Source: Quisquiliibacterium transsilvanicum (GTDB lineage: Bacteria; Pseudomonadota; Gammaproteobacteria; Burkholderiales; Burkholderiaceae_E). Taken from it: 64,000 nt of DNA. Position 1 is the first letter of the stretch. Each line of letters opens with the position of its first letter. The DNA lies in assembly GCF_014202215.1 (NCBI RefSeq), contig NZ_JACHGB010000002.1:434001-498000 (forward strand), read 5' to 3'. Positions 44,918 through 52,067 of this stretch are shown piece by piece. The notes under the pieces are model-generated. The model saw only the letters and a program-made list of their open reading frames with translations. It was not told where the DNA came from and searched no databases. A program made the position numbers and the translations under genes.

Positions 44918-46540
44918 ATGAACAGTCGCGTCTTCGCTCCCACCAACCCTGCCGAGGCCGACCTGCCCGGCAGCGGGCGGCTCGCGGGTCTGGTGCGCAG
45001 GGTGGAGCGGGGCTTCGACGCGGCCTGCGGCGAGGCGGACAATCCGCTGCGCCAGCTCGGCGCGCTCGGCTTCCAGCTGTTCTGGCTCGTCTCGCTCACC
45101 GGCGCCTACCTCTACATCTTCTACGACACCAGCGTTTCTGGCGCCTGGACGTCGGTCGAGCGGCTCACGGTGGACCAGTGGTGGGCGGGAGGCGTGATGC
45201 GCAGCCTGCATCGCTACGCGTCGGATGCCTTCGCGCTGGTGATCGCGGCGCACGTGCTGCGCGAGCTGGCCTACGGACGCTTCCGGCACTTCCGCTGGTA
45301 CACCTGGCTCACCGGCGTGCCGACGCTCTGGCTGGCCGCCGCCTCCGGCGTGATCGGCTACTGGCTGGTCTGGGACGAGCTCGCGCAGTTCGTCGGCGTC
45401 GCGGTCACCGAGTGGTTCGGGGCGCTGCCCGGCTTCGGGCCCGCGCTGGTGCGCAACTTCATCGCCGAGTCGGCGATGTCGGACCGCTTCTTCTCGCTGC
45501 TGGTGTTCCTGCATATCGGCGTGCCACTGGTGCTGCTGCTGGCGATGTGGGTGCACATCCAGCGGCTGGCGCGTGCGCGCACCGTGACCAGCCGGGCGGT
45601 GGGCGGCTGGACCTTCGCCGCGCTGCTGGCCTTGTCGCTGGCCGCGCCGGTGGTGTCGCTGCCGGCGGCGGACCTGTCGCGGGTGCCGGCGAACGTGCCG
45701 ATCGACTGGTTCTACCTGGCGCCGCTGCCTGCGATCTACGCTGTCTCCCCCGAGGCGGTGTGGGCGGCAGCGGCGGCGCTCACCGTGCTGCTGGGCGCGG
45801 TTCCCTGGCTGGGGCGCCGCACGCCGCCGCCGCCGCCCGCCAAGGTGGATCCGGACCATTGCAACGGCTGCACCCGATGCTTCGTCGACTGTCCATATTC
45901 GGCGATCACGATGGCGCCGCATCCGAGCGGCCGTGGCGAGATCGCAGTGGTGGCCGACGACCTGTGCGCGAGCTGCGGGATCTGCGCGGGCGCCTGCCCG
46001 TCGTCGACGCCGTTCCGGTCGCGGCAGCGGCTGGTCAGCGGAATCGACCTGCCGGACCGCGAGGTGGGGGACTTGCGCGACGCGCTTGGCAGCGCGCTGG
46101 CGCGGTCGACCGCCGAGGGCGCCTCGCCCCTGGTGCTCTTCTGCTGCCAGCGCGGCGCGGGCCTGGGGCCGGATGAGGATGCCGGCCGCGCGGACGGGGT
46201 GCTCGCGTTCGGGCTGCCCTGCGCGGGAATGCTGCCGCCGTCCTTTGTCGAGTACGCCTTGCGTCATGGCGCTGCAGGTGTGATGGTTGCGACCTGCCCG
46301 GGCGAAGATTGCGAGTTCAGGCTCGGGGTGCAGTGGACGGCGGAGCGGCTGCGCGGCGAGCGCGAACCCTACCTGCGGGCGTCGGTCGACCGGGCACGGC
46401 TGCGCACGGTGGCGGCGGCGCGCGAGGAGCGCGCGGGCCTGCGGCGGGCGCTGCAGGCCTTCAGGCAGGAGCTCTCGGCACCCGGCGCCGATGCGCCCGG
46501 AGCCGAGGCATCACAACGGAATCGACGGGAATCGACATGA
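44918..46540 (+). CDS. cytochrome b fused to 2x[4Fe-4S] ferredoxin and MvhD-like domain
   Basis: A 540-residue fusion. Residues about 40-270 are a cytochrome b N-terminal domain with four haem His, H98/H112 and H199/H213, closely similar to the fusion at 38175. After further helices come two 4Fe-4S motifs (C315-N-G-C-T-R-C-F-V-D-C-P and C350-A-S-C-G-I-C-A-G-A-C-P). From about residue 405 a domain resembling the delta subunit of methyl-viologen hydrogenase follows (LFCCQRGAGL, LPCAGMLPPSFVEYALRHGAAGVMVATCPGEDC). This suggests electron exchange between the quinone pool and a low-potential or thiol partner. ATG 44918 was chosen over GTG 44858, which lies closer to the FNR box. The stop overlaps the next gene. 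Confidence 0.85.
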   Translation: MNSRVFAPTNPAEADLPGSGRLAGLVRRVERGFDAACGEADNPLRQLGALGFQLFWLVSLTGAYLYIFYDTSVSGAWTSVERLTVDQWWAGGVMRSLHRYASDAFALVIAAHVLRELAYGRFRHFRWYTWLTGVPTLWLAAASGVIGYWLVWDELAQFVGVAVTEWFGALPGFGPALVRNFIAESAMSDRFFSLLVFLHIGVPLVLLLAMWVHIQRLARARTVTSRAVGGWTFAALLALSLAAPVVSLPAADLSRVPANVPIDWFYLAPLPAIYAVSPEAVWAAAAALTVLLGAVPWLGRRTPPPPPAKVDPDHCNGCTRCFVDCPYSAITMAPHPSGRGEIAVVADDLCASCGICAGACPSSTPFRSRQRLVSGIDLPDREVGDLRDALGSALARSTAEGASPLVLFCCQRGAGLGPDEDAGRADGVLAFGLPCAGMLPPSFVEYALRHGAAGVMVATCPGEDCEFRLGVQWTAERLRGEREPYLRASVDRARLRTVAAAREERAGLRRALQAFRQELSAPGADAPGAEASQRNRREST

Positions 46541-47046
46541 CGGCTGGCACATTGGTGAGATACGGGGGGCAGGCGGTGCTCTACGCGCTGTTCGCGGGCT
46601 TCGTTGGCTGGTTCTCCTCTTCGCCCCCGTACCGGCACCTGGAGGAGGACCAGGCGCTGCTGCGCCTGTCCTTCAAGCATCCGGGGCAGTTCGTGACCGA
46701 CTGCCGGGCGCGCGGCGCCGAGGAACTCGCCAGCATGCCGCCGCAGCTGCGCGCAGCGATGGACTGCCCGCGCGAGCGCTCGCCGGTGCGCGTGCGTGTG
46801 CAGCTCGACGGAGCGCCGCTTTATGACGAAGTGTTCGCGCCCGCGGGGCTGCGCCGCGACGGAGCGGCCAGCGGCTACCGCCGGTTGCCGATCGTCGCCG
46901 GCGAGCACCGCCTGGTGGTCCAGGTCAACGACGATGTCCGCGTGGAGGGCTTCACGCATGAGCGCGCCGAGACCGTGCAGCTCAAGCCCGGCGAGGTGGT
47001 GCTGATCGATTTCATCGCGGACCGCGGGGGAGTGGTGATCCGATGA
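46537..47046 (+). CDS. membrane-anchored protein of unknown function in the NOR-like cluster
   Basis: A 169-residue protein with one N-terminal membrane helix (about 10-27) and a periplasmic beta-rich domain ending VQLKPGEVVLIDFIADRGGVVIR. Two Cys (VTDCRARG and AMDCPRER) flank a short helix and could form a disulfide. I recognise no family. It is coupled at both ends by ATGA overlaps, between the cytochrome b-MvhD fusion and the second haem-copper-like protein, so it is probably an accessory or assembly part of that complex. Confidence 0.7.
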   Translation: MTAGTLVRYGGQAVLYALFAGFVGWFSSSPPYRHLEEDQALLRLSFKHPGQFVTDCRARGAEELASMPPQLRAAMDCPRERSPVRVRVQLDGAPLYDEVFAPAGLRRDGAASGYRRLPIVAGEHRLVVQVNDDVRVEGFTHERAETVQLKPGEVVLIDFIADRGGVVIR

Positions 47047-48467
47047 AGACCGAAGGGCTTGCCGGGCCTGCCGGCTTCCTGCGCGGAGCGCGCGAGGTGC
47101 GCGCGGTCGATCGCTTCGATCTGGCGACGCCCGCCGCCGAGCAGCGCGCGATGGCCGCCGGCTGGCTGGCGCTCGGCATCGCGGCGCTGATCGGCTCCGG
47201 CCTGTTCTCGGTGCTGCTGGTGCTTGCCCGCACGCCGCACGTGGCTGCCCTCATTCCCGGGGTGGACTTCTTCCACGTCGCCCTGGTGGTGCACGTCGAC
47301 CTTTCGGTGCTGGTCTGGTTTGTCTCGATGGCAGGCATGCTCTGGTCCTTCGACAGCGCCCGGCGCGCGCCGGGCCTGGGCTGGCTGGCGCTGTGGGCGA
47401 CCGCGATCGGCACCGTGCTGATGGCTGCCGCGCCGTTCATCGGCAGCGCGCGCCCGGTGATGTCCAACTACGTGCCGGTGCTCGAGAGCCCGGTCTTCCT
47501 CTATGGACTGGTGGTGTTCGGCGCCGGCTTCGCGATGCTCACGCTGCGCAGCTTCGTTGCCCCGGTGCGCATCGGGCTGGCGCTGGACGGCAGCGACGCG
47601 TTGCGCTTCGGCCTGAGGGCGGCGGCGGTGTCCGCTGCGATCGCGCTGATGGCAATGGCCTGGTCCTGGGCCGAGGTGCCGCGCGAGCTGGAAGGCAAGG
47701 CCTACTACGAGCTCCTCTTCTGGGGGCCCGGGCACGTCATCCAGTTCACCTGGACGCTGCTGATGCTGGTCGCCTGGACCTGGCTGGCGGCGCTGACCGG
47801 CTCGCCGCTGCCGCTGAGCCCGCGGATCGTGGTGCTGGTCTACGGGATCGGCCTGGCCTCGGTGTTCGTCGCGCCGCTGATCTACCTGAACTGGAGCGTG
47901 CTGTCGGTCGAGCACCAGAAGATGATGACCTGGCTGATGCGCTTCGGTGGCGGGCTGGCGATCCTGCCGATGGTGCTGGCGCTGGCGGTGGCGCTGCTGC
48001 GCGGCCCGCGCGCCAGCGACCGGACCCGGCCGCTGCGCGGCGCGCTGATCGCCTCGCTGGTGCTGTTCACGATCGGCGGCGGCATCGGTTTCCTGATCAA
48101 GGGCTCGGACGTGCGTGTGCCAGCCCACTACCATGGCTCGATCGTCGGGGTCACGCTGGCGCTGATGGGGCTGGCCTACGCGCTGCTGCCGCGGCTCGGC
48201 TTCGCGGCACCGCGCGGCCGGCTGGCCGACTGGCAGCCCTGGCTCTACGGCGGCGGCCAGCTGCTGCACATCCTCGGCCTGGTCTGGTCGGGCGGCTATG
48301 GCGTGCAGCGCAAGGTGGCCGGCAGCGGGCAGGTGCTGCGCAGCACCCAGGAAGTGATCGGCATGGGGGTGATGGGCTTCGGCGGGCTGGTGGCGATCCT
48401 CGGCGGCATCGCCTTCATCCTGGTCGTGCTGCGCAGCATGCGCGCGCGCGGCGAGGTGGCTGAATGA
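47043..48467 (+). CDS. divergent haem-copper oxidase subunit I-like protein without the CuB His pair
   Basis: A 474-residue protein with about 12 membrane helices, similar to cbb3/NOR-type subunit I. H84 (VVHVDLSVLVWF, helix II), H231 (GPGHVIQFTW, helix VI) and H362/H364 (PAHYHGSIVG, helix X) match haem and first CuB ligands. The helix VII His-His pair of CuB is absent; that region reads LNWSVLSVEHQKMM. It may therefore bind haem but not form a normal binuclear centre, acting in electron transfer, NO binding or assembly. Coupled by ATGA overlaps to its neighbours. Confidence 0.78.
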   Translation: MKTEGLAGPAGFLRGAREVRAVDRFDLATPAAEQRAMAAGWLALGIAALIGSGLFSVLLVLARTPHVAALIPGVDFFHVALVVHVDLSVLVWFVSMAGMLWSFDSARRAPGLGWLALWATAIGTVLMAAAPFIGSARPVMSNYVPVLESPVFLYGLVVFGAGFAMLTLRSFVAPVRIGLALDGSDALRFGLRAAAVSAAIALMAMAWSWAEVPRELEGKAYYELLFWGPGHVIQFTWTLLMLVAWTWLAALTGSPLPLSPRIVVLVYGIGLASVFVAPLIYLNWSVLSVEHQKMMTWLMRFGGGLAILPMVLALAVALLRGPRASDRTRPLRGALIASLVLFTIGGGIGFLIKGSDVRVPAHYHGSIVGVTLALMGLAYALLPRLGFAAPRGRLADWQPWLYGGGQLLHILGLVWSGGYGVQRKVAGSGQVLRSTQEVIGMGVMGFGGLVAILGGIAFILVVLRSMRARGEVAE

Positions 48468-49456
48468 TCCGTCGGCTGGCGCTGCTCGCCTGCATCTTCA
48501 CGCTCTGCATCAGCGCCGCGAGCGCCTTCATCCGCAACACGCAGGCGGGGCTCGGGTGCAGTCCCTGGCCGCAGTGCCTGGCACAGCAGGCCGAGGCCCG
48601 CGGCGGCAGCGGCATGCTGCGGATGGCGCCGTCGACCACCGGGCCGGGCGAGGTGGACGCGGTCTTCGTCGCGCGCGCGCTGCACCGGATCAGCGCTGTG
48701 CTGGTCGGCCTGCTTGCGCTCGGCATCGTGCTGTTCGGCTGGTCGCGCCTGGGCGCGTCGGACCGGGCCGCAGCCGCCTTCGCGCTCGTCGACACGGTGT
48801 TTCTCTCCTGGCTGGGGCGCTACACGCCGCACGATGTCCCGCTGGTCACGATCGGCAACGTACTCGGCGGCTTCGCGCTGGCCGCGGCCTTCGGCTGGAT
48901 TGCTGCGGGCGGAACCCGTGCAGGGCAAGCCGCCACGAGCGGGCGGATGTATCTCGCCTGGACCGCGCTGGCGCTGGCCGGCCTGCAGTCCGCCCTCGGC
49001 GTGACCATCGGCGCCCGGGATGCGGTGGGCGTCTGCGTGCGTCCGCTGTGCCTGCCGCAGGGGCCGGTCGATGCCGCGGTGTTCGATCCGCGGGTGGCGC
49101 AGGCGATCGCCAGCGCGGCGGACGGGCAGGCGCTGCATCTCGCGCATCGCCTGCTCGCGATCGTGGTGGCGGTGCTCGTGCTGCTGCTGGCGCTGCGGTC
49201 CGCGTCGCGGCCAGGGCCGCGAACAGCGTCGCGCTCAGGCTCGCAGACCGGCGGGGCGGCCAGTGCGCGGCGCAGGCCGGCGCTCGGCGCGCTCGCCTGC
49301 ATCCTGCTGCTTGCCCCCCTGGGGCTGGCCACCGCGGCGGGGCTGCTCGGCCCGGGCGGCGGCACGCTGCACAACGTGCTCGCCGGGACCTGCTTCGTGC
49401 TGCTGGCGGTGGCCGCCAGGCCGGCATCAAATCATGTTGGGATTGATTCGCATTAA
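48464..49456 (+). CDS. haem A synthase-like protein (second copy)
   Basis: A 330-residue CtaA/COX15-family membrane protein. Recognisable parts are ASAFIRNTQAGLGCSPWPQC (with the Cys pair of many bacterial CtaA proteins), ARALHRISAVLVGLLAL, and LHLAHRLLAIVVAVL with His ligands. It is distinct from the copy at 40084, so the cluster encodes two haem A synthases. The last codons and stop contain the FNR-type box of nnrS. The C-terminal third is Arg/Ser-rich. Confidence 0.82.
   Translation: MIRRLALLACIFTLCISAASAFIRNTQAGLGCSPWPQCLAQQAEARGGSGMLRMAPSTTGPGEVDAVFVARALHRISAVLVGLLALGIVLFGWSRLGASDRAAAAFALVDTVFLSWLGRYTPHDVPLVTIGNVLGGFALAAAFGWIAAGGTRAGQAATSGRMYLAWTALALAGLQSALGVTIGARDAVGVCVRPLCLPQGPVDAAVFDPRVAQAIASAADGQALHLAHRLLAIVVAVLVLLLALRSASRPGPRTASRSGSQTGGAASARRRPALGALACILLLAPLGLATAAGLLGPGGGTLHNVLAGTCFVLLAVAARPASNHVGIDSH
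49443..49456. promoter_or_regulatory. FNR/DNR/NnrR-type box upstream of nnrS
   Basis: TTGAT-TCGC-ATTAA, one mismatch from TTGAT-N4-ATCAA, 70 nt before the nnrS ATG and overlapping the stop codon of the second haem A synthase gene. It is the third such box in the cluster. Confidence 0.6.
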
Positions 49457-49526
49457 GGAAGTCCGTCGGCGCTGCCGATAGGCTCGCTGCCTGAACCGAT
49501 GCAAGGGCCGGGAGGGCCACGCAGCC

Positions 49527-50732
49527 ATGAGCAAGCAGCTGTTGCAGATCGAAAATCCGGCGCTGCCCCAGGCGGGCACGGGGGCCTTTGCCTTGTGGCG
49601 GCTGGGCTTCCGTCCTTTCTACCTGCTTGGCGCGCTGTTCGCTGCGCTGGGAATTCCACTGTGGGTGGCGGTCTTCGCCGGCTCGGTGGCGCTGCCGCAG
49701 GGGCTTCCCGCGCGAACCTGGCATGCGCACGAGATGGTGTTCGGCTTCGCGCTCGCGATCATCACCGGCTTCCTGTTCACCGCCGTGCGCAACTGGACCA
49801 GTCAGCCGACTCCGACCGGCGCGCACCTCGCAGCGCTCTGCGCTCTCTGGCTGGCGGCGCGCATCGCCTTTGTCGCGGGCGCCCCGGGACTCGGCATCGT
49901 CATCGAGCTCGCTTTCCTGCTGCTGGTGGCGATCGCGCTGCTGCGGCCGCTGCTGCGCTCGCGCAACCGCCGCAACTACTTCGTCGGCGTGCTGTTCGCG
50001 GTTCTGGCGGCGGCGGATGTGATCTTCTGGGCGGCGGGGCAGGGCCTCGCCGGTGGCGTCAACCCGGACGCCGTGGTGCGTTTCGGGCTCTACCTGGTGG
50101 CCACGCTGACATTCGTGATCGGCGGCCGCGTGATCCCGATGTTCACGGCCAGCGCCGTGCCCGGGCTCAGGCAGTTCAAGGATGCGCGGCTGGACCGTGC
50201 GGCGATCGGGGCCAGCGTGCTCGCCTTCGCGCTCGAGCTCGCCGGCGTGTCCGGGGCCGGGCTCACCGTGGTGGCTGCGGCGGCTGCGCTGCTGCACGCG
50301 ATCCGGCTGGCCGGATGGGGTCCGCGGGGAACGCTCGGCAAGCCCATCCTCTGGATCCTGCATGCTTCCTACGCCTGGGCTGCGGTGGGGTTCGCGCTGA
50401 TGGCGGCGGCCGCGCTTGGCTGGGTGCCGCGGACGCTGTCGGTGCACGCGTTCTCGGTCGGCCTTGTCGGCGGGCTGATCATCGGCATGATCACGCGCAC
50501 CGCGCTCGGCCACACCGGCAGGATGCTGATCGCCGGGCGCTCCGAGGCCGCGATGTACGCGATGGTGCAGCTGGCCGCGCTGCTGCGGGTGTTCGGGCCG
50601 CTGGTGGCGCCGGGGCAGACCCTGCGCATCATCGAGCTGTCCTCGCTGCTCTGGGCGGCGGCCTTCCTGCTGTATCTGGCGGTCTACTGGACGCGGCTGA
50701 CGCGTGCCCGGATCGACGGCCGCGACGGCTGA
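49527..50732 (+). CDS. nnrS: NnrS family protein
   Basis: A 401-residue protein with 12 predicted membrane helices. The family signature WHAHEMVFGFALAIITGFLFTAV is present, together with FVIGGRVIPMFTASAV and GMITRTALGHTGRML. NnrS is a haem- and copper-binding membrane protein, made under NO-responsive regulators in denitrifiers, that relieves nitrosative stress. It follows the haem A synthase gene with its own FNR-type box, tying the whole cluster to NO. Confidence 0.94.
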   Translation: MSKQLLQIENPALPQAGTGAFALWRLGFRPFYLLGALFAALGIPLWVAVFAGSVALPQGLPARTWHAHEMVFGFALAIITGFLFTAVRNWTSQPTPTGAHLAALCALWLAARIAFVAGAPGLGIVIELAFLLLVAIALLRPLLRSRNRRNYFVGVLFAVLAAADVIFWAAGQGLAGGVNPDAVVRFGLYLVATLTFVIGGRVIPMFTASAVPGLRQFKDARLDRAAIGASVLAFALELAGVSGAGLTVVAAAAALLHAIRLAGWGPRGTLGKPILWILHASYAWAAVGFALMAAAALGWVPRTLSVHAFSVGLVGGLIIGMITRTALGHTGRMLIAGRSEAAMYAMVQLAALLRVFGPLVAPGQTLRIIELSSLLWAAAFLLYLAVYWTRLTRARIDGRDG

Positions 50733-50743
50733 TCCGCCTGCGG

Positions 50744-52048
50744 TCAGTCGCCCCGTTCGGGAACCAGCATCACCGGGCGGCGGCTCCGGCCCAGCACGCG
50801 CTGCGCGACCGAGCCCAGCAGGCTGGCGGCGAGCCCGGTGCGGCCCGCAGTGCCCAGGCAGACCAGGTCGGCGTCGATCGCATCGGCCGCGGCGACGATC
50901 GCGTCGGCCGGATCCTCGCCTTCGACCACGTCGGTCTCGACCGACAGCCCGCGCGCCTGGAGATCGGCGGGCAGCAGCGCCCTGAGCTGGGCCCGGCACT
51001 GCTCCTGCCACGCGGCATAGCGGGACTGCTGCCCGGGGTCTGCGGCCTGCACGGCGAGCGGGGCCGCGGGCATCGTCCTCTGGTTCACCACGGTCATGAT
51101 GCGCACCCGCGCGCCCTGCGGCAGCATCGCCAGTGCGAACCTGGCGGCGCGCCGGCCGTGCGGCGACAGGTCGGTGGCGATCAGCACGCGCCGGGCATGG
51201 CCCGCGGGGGCAGGGGCGAGGCGATCCGCGATGGAGGCGGGCGCGACCAGCACGTTCGCGCTGGCCGTGCGCATCAGCCCGACCGACACCGATCCGTGCA
51301 GCGCGCGGTCCAGTCCGCGGCGCTGATGGCTGCCGACCACGATCAGGTCCGCCGACTCATCCGCGGCGAGCGCGGCGATCCGCGCGGCAACGTCGTAGCC
51401 GGCCGGCGCGTCGGCGACCCGCACGGCGTCCGGACCGAGCCGCCGCTCGATGCGCTCGCGCAGCCGTGCGTGCGCGCCTTCGTCCGGCGCCTCATCGACG
51501 CCGGTCGCGACCAGCTCGCAGGGCGCCATCAGGCGCAGCCGGCGCAGCCACTCGATCGCGGCCTCCGAGGCGAGCGAAGCGTCGACGCCGCACAGCACCT
51601 TCAGCGCGCGGTCGCCCTCGAGCCACTGGCGCAGCCGGCCGGCGTCGCGCACCATCAGCAGCGGCGCGTCCGCGCTGCTCGAGACGCGCTCAGCGGTGCT
51701 GCCGAGCAGGCTGTGCGGCGAAGCGCCCGCGCCAGTCGCCGAGAGCAGGAGCAGTTCGGCGCCGCGCTCCTCGGCGGCGCGCAGCAGACCTTCGTCGGGC
51801 CAGCCCTCGAAGACCAGCGGCTCGACGCGCGCGCCCAGTGCGCGCAGCCGCGCGACTTCGTCGCCCAGGCGCTCGGCGGCCTGGCGCTGCAGTGCTTCCA
51901 GCACCGTCGCCTGGTTGAACATCACGCCGCGAGTGTCCAGTACGTGGACCAGGAGCAGGAGGCGGTCGAGCCGCCGGGCGATCAGCGCGGCCAGGCTCGC
52001 AGCCTCGGCGGCGGGAGGGCTGAAGTCGGTGCCGCAGACGATGTTCAT
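50744..52048 (-). CDS. universal stress protein with three tandem Usp domains
   Basis: A 434-residue protein formed by three Usp-like domains: residues about 1-145 (NIVCGTDFSPPAAEAASLAAL), 150-285 (KVLCGVDASLASEAAIEWL, ending VVGSHQRRGLDRALHGSVS), and 290-430 (RVLIATDLSPHGRRAARFAL, ending LGTAGRTGLAASLLGSVAQRVL). The second and third carry G-2x-G-9x-G(S/T)-like nucleotide-binding patterns. ATG 52048 starts the first domain; the longer frame has no support. It follows the SLC13 transporter by 19 bp, so they are likely co-transcribed. Confidence 0.85.
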   Translation of the reverse strand: MNIVCGTDFSPPAAEAASLAALIARRLDRLLLLVHVLDTRGVMFNQATVLEALQRQAAERLGDEVARLRALGARVEPLVFEGWPDEGLLRAAEERGAELLLLSATGAGASPHSLLGSTAERVSSSADAPLLMVRDAGRLRQWLEGDRALKVLCGVDASLASEAAIEWLRRLRLMAPCELVATGVDEAPDEGAHARLRERIERRLGPDAVRVADAPAGYDVAARIAALAADESADLIVVGSHQRRGLDRALHGSVSVGLMRTASANVLVAPASIADRLAPAPAGHARRVLIATDLSPHGRRAARFALAMLPQGARVRIMTVVNQRTMPAAPLAVQAADPGQQSRYAAWQEQCRAQLRALLPADLQARGLSVETDVVEGEDPADAIVAAADAIDADLVCLGTAGRTGLAASLLGSVAQRVLGRSRRPVMLVPERGD

Positions 52049-52067
52049 GGTGGCGCTCCGCAAGAGG

